A stretch of DNA of 64,000 nt, taken from contig NZ_AP019860.1 of the NCBI RefSeq assembly GCF_009002475.1, positions 2,046,001-2,110,000 on the forward strand, in the 5' to 3' direction. Of this stretch, positions 1-7,068 are shown one piece after another. The number at the start of each line of letters is the position of its first letter. Position 1 is the first letter of the stretch. A program made the position numbers and the translations under genes. The notes under the pieces are model-generated. The model had not been told where the DNA came from and ran no database searches. It saw only the letters and a program-made list of their open reading frames with translations. The DNA is from Candidatus Uabimicrobium amorphum (GTDB lineage: Bacteria > Planctomycetota > Uabimicrobiia > Uabimicrobiales > Uabimicrobiaceae).

Positions 1-1
1 G

Positions 2-223
2 CGCGGAAGATGTTTGGTATGGGGCGAAGTAAAAGACGGAGAAAAAACATTAACTTCAATACTTGAAGGACCAGAAGGATACACCTTTACGGCAATCGCG
101 GCGCTCAAAATCGTACAAAAAGTTCTGGAGGGAGAAATCAAAGCTGGTTTCCAAACTCCTTCTCTCGTTTATGGAAGTAGCCTAGTAGAATCCTGCGAAG
201 GTGTTGTTCTAAAGGACGTGTAA
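2..223 (+). CDS. C-terminal fragment of a saccharopine dehydrogenase-like oxidoreductase (partial)
   Basis: The reading frame is open from base 2 and ends at a TAA, so the N-terminal part lies outside the window. The visible residues contain a GPEGYTFTAIAAL stretch followed by GEIKAGFQTPSLVYG. Both resemble the C-terminal tail of the saccharopine dehydrogenase / trans-acting enoyl reductase family of NAD(P)-binding proteins. The substrate cannot be told from the tail. The stop overlaps the next ATG as TAATG, which suggests translational coupling with the membrane protein downstream. Confidence 0.6.
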   Translation, partial: RGRCLVWGEVKDGEKTLTSILEGPEGYTFTAIAALKIVQKVLEGEIKAGFQTPSLVYGSSLVESCEGVVLKDV

Positions 224-1467
224 TGGTTGACTACACACAGGAATTTAAACAAAATACGCAACAAGATCCAAAACAGAGTGCACAGCAAAATAAAAGCTCA
301 CCAGCACAACCTCTCGCCAAGACCGAGCTACAACAGATCGTAGAACACGGTAAGGCGCAATGGCAAATAAAAAACAAATGGTGGTTCTATACAGAGCTTC
401 TTTTACTACGAATTATATATCTAGCCTTCTATATTTGTTTTGTTACGGTAATGGCTTTTTTCCTGGACTGTTACGAGCTAATATTTATTATCGCCTTCAC
501 TTTTATCGTTACCGCAAATATGAAACTTCTTTCCTATTTAGTAGGAAACCACACGGTTCTCGATTCCATTCCTCTCGTAGGACATACATTGAGGATTTTT
601 CGCAAACTATATATCTTTTACTTTACCCACAAACCTCCGGCATTTATATACTACACTTTTTATTTTCCGTTGGCTTTTATCACAGCCCTTTTCTCCTTCC
701 GCGTACGCGAAGAATTAAAACTTTATTGCCAAATAGTTTACGGGATAACGCTTTTGTTTATCGCCAAAGTAGCCATTTACTACTTTAGTATTTTCCCTCC
801 ATATCTCTCCGTAGAAGACGCGTTTGTATACCTTTTTGTGCAAATTGTCATGACAACCATCATCACCTTGGCGTTTGTTTCTCCGGTGATCTCGACTTCT
901 TTCGTTCTCCATTTTACAGGGCATCGTACCATCTTAAAATTTATCAATGGACTACTTTTACTATTGTTACTCCTTTTTTCTGTGGTGTGCATTGACTTGT
1001 CGAATGATGAATATCATGCCTCTTTTTTGGCAGAGCAAACATTAAAAATGCGTATGGAAAAATCGGCTTTCCGCCGCGATTTGACAGAACAAACCACAGA
1101 GTTTTCTAAAAAAGAATTTCCGCAAATAAATGCCGCGGACATGATATTTACCGACTTACGCTGGTCAAAAAAGTACCGAAAACATATCGAAAAACTACTT
1201 GCCACCAGTGAAAAACGAGCATTTTCTGCCATTATTATCACTGACAGTGACAAACAAAATTGGCTATTTATTTGCTGTAGAGTTCAACAGGATGCATATT
1301 TATTATATGCATGCGACACCAAAAAAAATGTATATACTTCCTGGAGACAATTACCCGAAGCTATCCAACAAAAATTTACCGTGGAGCCGATTGCCGATCC
1401 GTCGCAACCATCGATCATTAGCGATTTTTCATTAATTGATGAATCTCCTCTAACTTCGACTCATTAA
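223..1467 (+). CDS. Multi-spanning membrane protein of unknown function
   Basis: This 414-residue protein has a Gln/Lys-rich hydrophilic N-terminus (about 1-45). Roughly six hydrophobic segments follow between residues 50 and 265, one with a long Leu run near 245-255. A soluble C-terminal domain of about 145 residues completes it. I recognise no catalytic motif and no family. The ATG is shared with the stop of the preceding gene (TAATG), so the two are probably co-translated. The next gene starts 25 bases downstream in the same direction. Confidence 0.7.
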   Translation: MVDYTQEFKQNTQQDPKQSAQQNKSSPAQPLAKTELQQIVEHGKAQWQIKNKWWFYTELLLLRIIYLAFYICFVTVMAFFLDCYELIFIIAFTFIVTANMKLLSYLVGNHTVLDSIPLVGHTLRIFRKLYIFYFTHKPPAFIYYTFYFPLAFITALFSFRVREELKLYCQIVYGITLLFIAKVAIYYFSIFPPYLSVEDAFVYLFVQIVMTTIITLAFVSPVISTSFVLHFTGHRTILKFINGLLLLLLLLFSVVCIDLSNDEYHASFLAEQTLKMRMEKSAFRRDLTEQTTEFSKKEFPQINAADMIFTDLRWSKKYRKHIEKLLATSEKRAFSAIIITDSDKQNWLFICCRVQQDAYLLYACDTKKNVYTSWRQLPEAIQQKFTVEPIADPSQPSIISDFSLIDESPLTSTH

Positions 1468-1492
1468 TCACACAAACAAGAGAGGAAAACAC

Positions 1493-2521
1493 ATGTTTAA
1501 AAGATGTTTTTTGAGTGTATTTATCATTGCCGCAATGCTAATTGCGGACCAAGACCAAGTCCAAATCGAACTACAAATCACCTATAATAGTCCCGCAGAA
1601 TACGGAACTCCTAACTGTAAAGTCTCGTTGAAAAACCAAACACAAACTGTTCAAGTAAAAGATGGGGACATGGTCAACGCAGGTAAATATATTATTTCAT
1701 TAGAATCCAAAGGATACCAAAATCACAGTGACGAAATCTCCATCACAAAAGACAACCACAAGTTTGTATTTGCTTATCAATTTATTGCCGTAAAACGCAA
1801 AATTTCTAATAAAATCATCTCTTCGGTAACTGGAAAAGTCATCACTCCTGACACAATTACCGTCAATGATAAACCTTTAACGAAAGATCTAGAATTACTA
1901 CCCGGCCAGTACGACTTCGCTATTACCAAAAAAGGCTACATGCCCATGCGCAAAATCATCACCATACTTGCCTCTGACAAAGAATTTGTTCTCGAACAAA
2001 AACTAAAGGCATATGGTCCATCCACCGAAAAGCCCAAAGATCTTTCGCATGCACATGTGGTGCTAAAACTAGTTAGTGATTTCAACCGAAAGCCGATAAC
2101 ACCAGACAGTAGTACTTTAGACGGCAAACCATTTGTCAAGAAAAAAGAAAACGCGGAAATTCGCACAAAAAACACCAATCCAACACTTGAAATCAAAAAG
2201 CGCGGTTACTACTCCATCATCGAATATTTACGTGTTCACCGCGGAGAAAAAAACGTTATTGTTCGAAATCTAGTGAGTAAACCGCGTAAATTCCAAGTAA
2301 ACATTGTATCTAGTAGTGGAAAAAGCCTTACTCCACAACAACTAAAACTAGGAAAACAAGATATTCGCTACGCGCAACACATCAAACCAGGAAAATACGA
2401 ATTTTACGCTTCTATTGAGGGTTATCAACCGATCAAAAAGAACATTGAAGTGATACCTGACGAAAAACCATATGTTATTCATGAAGTGATGCAAGCAGTG
2501 GAAACCACAAAGAAGAAATAA
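1493..2521 (+). CDS. Secreted protein with PEGA-like beta repeats
   Basis: The 342-residue protein starts with a short basic stretch and a hydrophobic segment (about 5-18), consistent with export. The rest is four similar units of about 75-80 residues. Each has a variant of a pattern: a short hydrophobic strand, a TPDT/TPDS-like turn, PGQYDF or PGKYEF, then KKGY or EGYQP. The GxYxxxxxxxGY pattern is typical of PEGA-type surface repeats. The function is unknown; binding or envelope structure is likely. An AGAGAGG ribosome site lies just upstream of the ATG, and a strong hairpin terminator follows the stop. Confidence 0.6.
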   Translation: MFKRCFLSVFIIAAMLIADQDQVQIELQITYNSPAEYGTPNCKVSLKNQTQTVQVKDGDMVNAGKYIISLESKGYQNHSDEISITKDNHKFVFAYQFIAVKRKISNKIISSVTGKVITPDTITVNDKPLTKDLELLPGQYDFAITKKGYMPMRKIITILASDKEFVLEQKLKAYGPSTEKPKDLSHAHVVLKLVSDFNRKPITPDSSTLDGKPFVKKKENAEIRTKNTNPTLEIKKRGYYSIIEYLRVHRGEKNVIVRNLVSKPRKFQVNIVSSSGKSLTPQQLKLGKQDIRYAQHIKPGKYEFYASIEGYQPIKKNIEVIPDEKPYVIHEVMQAVETTKKK

Positions 2522-2538
2522 CTTTGTCCGACGTATCC

Positions 2539-2572
2539 AACGCGAATAGGTCTAACTATTCGCGTTTTGTTT
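2539..2572 (+). terminator. Rho-independent terminator after the PEGA-like gene
   Basis: An 11-base perfect stem (AACGCGAATAG / CTATTCGCGTT) with a 6-base loop is followed by a T-rich run on the plus strand. The right arm overlaps the last codons of the convergent cytidine deaminase gene, so the two genes share a compact 3' junction. Confidence 0.85.
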
Positions 2573-2972
2573 TCTCAACGGCACTCAACTTAAAACCACG
2601 CGGCATTAACTCTGAGATACTTTCTACGGTTATTTTTTGAGAAAACACATTGATTGTAATCACCTCTATATCCATTCCGAATTCAAAAATCACTTGGCGG
2701 CAAGCTCCACAAGGGCTAGGAGAACCTTCTTCACAAGATAGAGCGATACAAATTGCCTTAAACTTCTTTTTGCCTTCCGCAATGGCATTAAAAATAGCCA
2801 CTCTTTCTGCGCAACAAGTAAGACCAAAAGAAGCATTCTCTATATTACATCCTGTGTATATTGAGCCATCTTCGCATAATAGAGCAGCTCCTACCTTAAA
2901 TTGAGAATAGGGTGCATATGCTTTTTCCCGTGCTAAAGTCGCTCTTTTAATCAACTCTTCCTGATACTTCAT
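2556..2972 (-). CDS. cdd: Cytidine deaminase
   Basis: The 138-residue protein is the usual length of the small tetrameric cytidine deaminases, which convert cytidine and deoxycytidine to the uridine forms in pyrimidine salvage. The zinc site is complete: C54-A-E56, with E56 as proton shuttle, and P87-C88-G-A-C91. The substrate-binding FKVGAALL and GCNIENASF blocks are also present. It is monocistronic and convergent with the PEGA-like gene. Confidence 0.95.
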   Translation of the reverse strand: MKYQEELIKRATLAREKAYAPYSQFKVGAALLCEDGSIYTGCNIENASFGLTCCAERVAIFNAIAEGKKKFKAICIALSCEEGSPSPCGACRQVIFEFGMDIEVITINVFSQKITVESISELMPRGFKLSAVEKTKRE

Positions 2973-3200
2973 AATCTCTCTCTAATGTTTGTTAACTTTG
3001 AGAATAGGCTTAATCCTCTACCTTCGTTTGATTCCGTAACTCAATCGATTTATCATTGTTATGCTCACGGATTATTTGACCTCTAACATAGCTTCAACAG
3101 AAAAGACTTTTAATGAATGTGGTATTGATTCACAGAGAAAAGTTGATGGAGTGTTGTGAGATGAGGTGTTTGGTCGTAAAGATGTCTGTATTCGAAAACA

Positions 3201-3334
3201 CAATAACAAATGTTATTGCTATTAAACTACTAGTTAGTAGTCAACAGGGGGGAGTTTATCTATACGTAAACATAATAGCTGACTACTAACTAACAGTATA
3301 ATAAAATAGCCCTCATTACATAATGAGGGTTTTT
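3201..3334 (+). ncRNA. Possible small structured RNA ending at a terminator
   Basis: The segment has an 8-base hairpin (CAATAACA / TGTTATTG, 3201-3218). A 13-base inverted repeat follows (TAGTTAGTAGTCA at 3231-3243 with TGACTACTAACTA at 3280-3292). A terminator hairpin with a T run ends the segment at 3334. No gene precedes the terminator on the plus strand, so something else must be terminated here. I could not find a convincing promoter, so this stays tentative. Confidence 0.25.
3305..3334 (+). terminator. Hairpin terminator with no upstream gene
   Basis: CCCTCATTA and TAATGAGGG form a 9-base stem with a 2-base loop, followed by five T. On the other strand it reads into CTATTTT. It is nearly the mirror copy of the terminator at 7039-7064. 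Confidence 0.75.
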
Positions 3335-3409
3335 CGTTAAAGATTGGAGGTCTTTAAAGTATACGCTCTCTAAATTATCACGTTATCACAGGAGTGTCAA
3401 ACGAAAAAA

Positions 3410-3424
3410 TGCAATTTAATTGCA
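3410..3424. promoter_or_regulatory. Zur/Fur-type operator 1, at the regulator's own promoter
   Basis: TGCAATTTAATTGCA is a perfect 7-1-7 palindrome, extended by flanking A and T runs to 12-1-12. Its right arm contains the -35 box TTGCAT (3420-3425). Seventeen bases later comes a -10 box TAATAT (3443-3448). This arrangement predicts autorepression of the Zur-like gene. Confidence 0.75.
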
Positions 3425-3461
3425 TTTTTTAGACAAATAAGGTAATATAAATTCCCACAAT

Positions 3462-3476
3462 AGCAATTCAATTGCA
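3462..3476. promoter_or_regulatory. Zur/Fur-type operator 2, downstream of the regulator's -10 box
   Basis: AGCAATTCAATTGCA matches the 7-1-7 palindrome with one changed base in the outer left arm. It covers the region just after the predicted transcription start of the regulator gene, so bound repressor would flank the promoter on both sides. Confidence 0.65.
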
Positions 3477-3531
3477 TTTTTCGTGTTTCACTACGGCAAA
3501 AAACTTTTTTCAGGATACGCAGGTGAAAATC

Positions 3532-3963
3532 ATGGGCAATAATAATCTCTGTAGCACTCATATATTAAGACAAGCAAAAATCAGCAATACAAAAGTCCGC
3601 AAATCTATTTTAGAATTTTTAATGAAAAATCACGGTCCGTTTTCGATTGATGAAATACACGAAAAAATTTCCACTTGCGATAGTACAACAGTGTATCGAT
3701 GCATAAAAAAATTCGAAAAATGTAAAATTGTGGAAAGATGTGACTTCGGCGATAACATTTCACGTTACGAATATAAATGTTCAGAACACCACCACCATAT
3801 TATGTGTCGCAATTGCAATAGAATCGACACAGTGAAGTATTGTTTTGTTAAAGAGATGGAAAAAGTTTTGATACAACAAGGCTATAAAGAGGTGTCCCAC
3901 AAATTAGAATTCTTTGGTATTTGTCAGGATTGTCAAAATTCAAATACTAACTCTGAGAATTGA
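3532..3963 (+). CDS. Fur-superfamily metal-responsive repressor, probably Zur
   Basis: The 143-residue protein has the family layout. A winged-helix DNA-binding half carries STTVYRCIKKFE at 51-62, and a metal-binding dimerisation half follows. The structural zinc pairs C92-x2-C95 and C131-x2-C134 are present. C83 directly before H86-H89, with H123 and E126, resembles the sensor site of Zur proteins, where a Cys precedes the HHHH run. Fur usually lacks that Cys. I chose the ATG at 3532 because AGGTG lies 6 bases upstream. A TTG at 3472 would extend the frame but lies inside an operator. The 3' end overlaps the convergent flavoprotein gene by 17 bases. The metal could still be iron, nickel or manganese. 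Confidence 0.85.
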   Translation: MGNNNLCSTHILRQAKISNTKVRKSILEFLMKNHGPFSIDEIHEKISTCDSTTVYRCIKKFEKCKIVERCDFGDNISRYEYKCSEHHHHIMCRNCNRIDTVKYCFVKEMEKVLIQQGYKEVSHKLEFFGICQDCQNSNTNSEN

Positions 3964-5272
3964 GATCCGACTTTGAAAGATTTGGTGTCACCTGAACTAT
4001 ATGATGTTCTCGAAAATAGTCAGGTATCTTAAAAAACTGTTTTGCTTCTGGACTTTGCATAATTTTCTTTGCCGCCATACGAGCACCGCTGATATTTCTA
4101 GAGGCTGGTCCGATTTCTAGTTCTGCTAACGGCCCCATCACAAACAAACCTTTTTGCCATCTTAGAAAACAATCTACAATAGGAAACCCGTCCGCGGCTG
4201 TTGGTAAATTAAGGTTTTTAATCGCATTGTCAATAAAAGATCCACCAGGCCGTTTACGTTCAAACCCGGTAGCGAGTACCATAGTGTCGGCTTCCCATGT
4301 TTCAAGGTTATCTAACTCACAGTGTGCGCGAATCACGACTTTTCGAGATGTAGGATTGTAAACTACATTGTCGATTTTAACCAGTTTCCAGTCTATTTTT
4401 TGGTTATGCATGGCAATTTGCAAACTGTACATCACTTCTGATGCTAAAGAACCAACGTTTCGGGCCTCTTGAATCATAGTACGACGTTGCGCGTAATCCT
4501 GTTCCGCGTTAAATTTTTCCAAATATTTTGGGCCTAACCAGCCAGGGTCACTATCAAAATCTGACTCTCGTAAACGGTGATGGGAAACGATGATGATTTG
4601 CCGATTTGGATTGATTTCTAAGAGAGTCAATGCTAGCTGCACAGCGGAAATACCACCACCAACAATAGTAACGTTGTCACTAGTCGCAATTTGGTCGCGT
4701 CGAAAATCTGGGTCAAAAATGTGATGTACACCGTTAGAATCGCTAGACTGCTTAAGAACCTTGGCCCACTCCGGCCAGTTCGGCTGGTCTCCTATTCCCA
4801 AAGCCAATACCACATTCTTCGCTTCAAACACGACACCTTTTTCCGTTTTTACTTGGTATCCATTATTCGTTGACTCGATCACTTCTGCCTTCCCCTGGTA
4901 CCAACTATCCATCAATCCAGCCTTGTTTACCACAAATTGGGCGTGATGCATAAATAACCTCAGTGAGGGACGATCATACGGTGGAATAAAATCATGTTCA
5001 TCACAACCTTCCGCTAAATTTAACTTATCATTTTTAAACTGCGGCTCATCAACATAACTTTCCAGCTCAAATGGTTTTATGCCAAGACTATGTACTAGGG
5101 GAGATCGCATGTGGGTCATACCTGTATTTGTAGTATGGTGATTCCACCGCGCTAAAGGTGTGCTATGCGGGTCTAAAATCACTAAACGGCTAGAACATAC
5201 ACCATTATATCGCAAATGGTTCGCCAAATGGACCCCTTGAGGACCACCACCAATTACAAGCCAATCTAACAT
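3947..5272 (-). CDS. FAD/NAD(P)-binding oxidoreductase of the N-monooxygenase-like superfamily
   Basis: The 441-residue protein starts with a Rossmann FAD motif (VIGGGPQG, about 6-13). A second dinucleotide motif, VGGGISAVQ, lies near 204-212, and an ATGFE motif near 335-339. This two-nucleotide arrangement is that of flavin monooxygenases and lysine/ornithine N-hydroxylases, but the closest family is an uncharacterised group, so the substrate is unknown. GAGGT lies 7 bases before the ATG. The promoter region carries a perfect Zur-type operator (5369-5383), linking it to the NRPS locus. It could modify a peptide residue or help release metal from the chelator; both are inference. Confidence 0.7.
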   Translation of the reverse strand: MLDWLVIGGGPQGVHLANHLRYNGVCSSRLVILDPHSTPLARWNHHTTNTGMTHMRSPLVHSLGIKPFELESYVDEPQFKNDKLNLAEGCDEHDFIPPYDRPSLRLFMHHAQFVVNKAGLMDSWYQGKAEVIESTNNGYQVKTEKGVVFEAKNVVLALGIGDQPNWPEWAKVLKQSSDSNGVHHIFDPDFRRDQIATSDNVTIVGGGISAVQLALTLLEINPNRQIIIVSHHRLRESDFDSDPGWLGPKYLEKFNAEQDYAQRRTMIQEARNVGSLASEVMYSLQIAMHNQKIDWKLVKIDNVVYNPTSRKVVIRAHCELDNLETWEADTMVLATGFERKRPGGSFIDNAIKNLNLPTAADGFPIVDCFLRWQKGLFVMGPLAELEIGPASRNISGARMAAKKIMQSPEAKQFFKIPDYFREHHIVQVTPNLSKSDLNSQS

Positions 5273-5368
5273 ACTATAACCTCATTTATTCAACAAAATG
5301 TACTATTGTTCTCTTCAAAAGTTACTCATACTTTTATACCTCGACGGACACTTCAACTGTACATATTT

Positions 5369-5383
5369 TGCAATTCAATTGCA
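5369..5383. promoter_or_regulatory. Zur/Fur-type operator 3, before the minus-strand flavoprotein
   Basis: TGCAATTCAATTGCA is a perfect 7-1-7 palindrome 97 bases upstream of the start codon. On the minus strand it falls between a good -35 (TTGACT) and a weak -10 (CAAAAT) with a 16-base spacer, so a bound repressor would block polymerase. Confidence 0.65.
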
Positions 5384-5556
5384 TAAAGTCAATAGTTAAA
5401 TTTTAGATCTCGAATAAAAGTTCGTGACTTATGTATCATTTTCAGGCCGCCAAACCACAACAAAAAAATTCAAATACTTCCTTCATAATTTGGCAACACA
5501 GTATACCACATTTTCACAAGGAATCACAATTGGCGCACTAGCCAAGGCGTGAAAAA

Positions 5557-5609
5557 TGCAATCAAATTGCATTTTTTACCTTGATACATTCGTAGGAAAA
5601 TGATATTTT
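5557..5609 (+). promoter_or_regulatory. Operator 4 and promoter of the plus-strand flavoprotein
   Basis: The operator TGCAATCAAATTGCA (5557-5571) lies 9 bases before -35 TTGATA (5581-5586). A 17-base spacer leads to -10 TATTTT (5604-5609). The same operator variant, spacing, -35 and -10 recur at 45314-45365, so the two promoters are clearly related copies. Confidence 0.75.
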
Positions 5610-5740
5610 GACGAACCAATTTGAGAGTTTTAAACCTCGAATAGAAAAACTGTTAGACACTGAATTATTCTTCCAAATAAATTCAAAGAAAGCGTTTGCT
5701 TCATTCTTCTTCTCAAAAGAACAAAATATAAAGGTTTGCT

Positions 5741-6859
5741 ATGCGTAAAAAAAACAAAGAATTCGATGTTATCATCGTCGGAGCAGGAGCTGCGGGTTTA
5801 GGAGTGGCAATTGTCTTAAAAAAACTTGGTATAAATCATGTGATATTAGAAAAACATTCTGTTGGATCTTCATTTAAAAAATGGCCGAAAGAAACCCGAT
5901 TCATATCTCCTTCTTTTACCGGGAACTTCTTCAAAATGCCCGACTTAAATGCAATATCTCCTAAAACATCCCCCGCATTTAATCTTTTAACCGAACATCC
6001 CTCAGGAAAAGAGTTTGCAAGGTATCTTGAAGGTATTGCAAAGTTTTATAAATTGCCCGTAGAAACGAATATAGAAGTAAAAACTGTACAAGACAAACAA
6101 GATTTCTTTTCTATAAATACCAGCAATGGAGAATACAAAAGTAAATTTGTCATATGGGCCGCAGGAGAATACCAATATCCCAGAAAAATGTCCTTCCAAG
6201 GCGACCATCACTGCACACATTATTCTGAAATTTCCTCTTTTTCTGATATAAAAGGAGAAGATTGTATTGTCATTGGAGGATATGAATCTGGTTTTGATGC
6301 AACAGTTCATTTAGTAAAATCGGGGAAAAAAGTCACGCTGATTGATGCATCGAATTACTTAAATGTGGTGAACAGCGATTCAAGTTACTCACTTTCGCCA
6401 TTTACAAGAGACAGAGTAAGAGAAGTTGCAAATAATTATACCTACCACAAGAACACCAAAGTGCAAGAGGTCAAATTTGACAAGGAAGTATACGTTGTAA
6501 AGACCACAAAAAAAACGTTTACCACAAAAAACAAACCCATTAATTGTACAGGGTTCATGAGTAGCCTCTTCCACGTACAGGAATTATTTAATTTTAAAGA
6601 CGGCTATCCTATATTGAATAATTATGATGAGTCTACGAGGACAAATAATTTGTTTTTGGTAGGACCCCAAGTTAAACACCGCAATGCTTTATTCTGTTTT
6701 ATTTATAAATATCGGCAACGGTTTGCAATCGTAGCGGAGACAATTGCAAAGAGAAACAAAATTTCTCGAAAGCTCATTAAAGAAATTCTCCACGAGTACC
6801 AGGACGGTAATTTTTATTTAGAAGATTTATCTTGTTGTGATGAAGAGTGCACATGCTAA
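5741..6859 (+). CDS. FAD-dependent NAD(P)-binding flavoprotein with a C-terminal Cys cluster
   Basis: The 372-residue protein has an N-terminal FAD motif (VIIVGAGAAGLG, about 10-21) and a second nucleotide motif (VIGGYESGFDA, about 178-188). This is the layout of CzcO-like flavoproteins (COG2072) and related monooxygenases. The substrate is unknown. The last ten residues contain CC and CTC, four Cys that could bind a metal or form a redox pair. AAAGG lies 6 bases before the ATG. It is transcribed alone from a Zur-type promoter, pointing away from the first flavoprotein gene. Confidence 0.65.
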   Translation: MRKKNKEFDVIIVGAGAAGLGVAIVLKKLGINHVILEKHSVGSSFKKWPKETRFISPSFTGNFFKMPDLNAISPKTSPAFNLLTEHPSGKEFARYLEGIAKFYKLPVETNIEVKTVQDKQDFFSINTSNGEYKSKFVIWAAGEYQYPRKMSFQGDHHCTHYSEISSFSDIKGEDCIVIGGYESGFDATVHLVKSGKKVTLIDASNYLNVVNSDSSYSLSPFTRDRVREVANNYTYHKNTKVQEVKFDKEVYVVKTTKKTFTTKNKPINCTGFMSSLFHVQELFNFKDGYPILNNYDESTRTNNLFLVGPQVKHRNALFCFIYKYRQRFAIVAETIAKRNKISRKLIKEILHEYQDGNFYLEDLSCCDEECTC

Positions 6860-6889
6860 CATGAAAAATCCCAAGCGCGCAGCAATTAA

Positions 6890-6904
6890 TGCAATTCAAT
6901 TGCG
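6890..6904. promoter_or_regulatory. Zur/Fur-type operator 5
   Basis: TGCAATTCAATTGCG matches the 7-1-7 palindrome with one changed outer base. It lies 31 bases after the flavoprotein stop codon and 37 bases before operator 6. Confidence 0.6.
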
Positions 6905-6941
6905 CTAAAAACGCCAAAAATCTTCAGTATTCGAAAAAAAA

Positions 6942-6993
6942 TGCAATCAAATTGCATTTTTTAATTGCGACAAGTGACAAGAATTGATATCTT
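6942..6993 (+). promoter_or_regulatory. Operator 6 with an orphan promoter
   Basis: Operator TGCAATCAAATTGCA (6942-6956) is followed 8 bases later by TTGCGA (6965-6970), a 17-base spacer and TATCTT (6988-6993). The geometry matches the promoters at 5557 and 45314. No plus-strand gene follows; a terminator begins about 40 bases after the predicted start of transcription. Confidence 0.55.
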
Positions 6994-6999
6994 ATACCT

Positions 7000-7064
7000 A
7001 AATACTTGAAGACAAATAGTTTTTTTAACCAAACAAAACCCTCATTAAAAATGAGGGCTATTTT
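7000..7064 (+). ncRNA. Possible 60-base metal-regulated RNA
   Basis: A transcript from the promoter at 6942-6993 would start near 7000 and end at the hairpin terminator at 7039-7064. It could act as a small RNA. Alternatively, the promoter could be the scar of a lost gene. Only the promoter and terminator support it. Confidence 0.25.
7039..7064. terminator. Bidirectional terminator at the end of the NRPS operon
   Basis: CCCTCATT and AATGAGGG form an 8-base stem with an AAA loop. T-rich sequence follows on both strands (CTATTTT on plus, TTTTGTTT on minus). It ends 5 bases from the MFS stop codon and closes the long minus-strand operon. Confidence 0.85.
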
Positions 7065-7068
7065 CATT

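Larger units (their letters stand above)
2973..3531. other. Intergenic region upstream of the Zur-like gene
   Basis: About 560 bases carry no convincing gene. From left to right it holds the cdd promoter side, a 32-codon open frame at 3061-3159 with no support, two inverted repeats (3201-3218 and 3231-3292), a hairpin terminator (3305-3334), and two Zur-type operators around the regulator's promoter (3410-3424 and 3462-3476). Confidence 0.6.
5273..5740. other. Divergent control region between the two flavoprotein genes
   Basis: These 468 bases hold no gene. One operator (5369-5383) serves the minus-strand flavoprotein. A second operator plus promoter (5557-5609) serves the plus-strand flavoprotein and leaves a leader of about 125 bases. 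Confidence 0.65.

Noticed and set aside
3061..3159. Small protein of 32 residues in the intergenic region
   Set aside because: There is no ribosome site or recognisable sequence, and the frame is short enough to be chance.
3472..3531. Longer start (TTG at 3472) for the Zur-like protein
   Set aside because: The TTG lies inside operator 2, and the extra 20 residues match nothing in the family. The ATG at 3532 has a good ribosome site.
3947..5272. Hydroxamate siderophore made with an ornithine N-hydroxylase
   Set aside because: The flavoprotein is only distantly like N-hydroxylases, and none of the A-domain codes resembles the known hydroxyornithine or formyl-hydroxyornithine codes.
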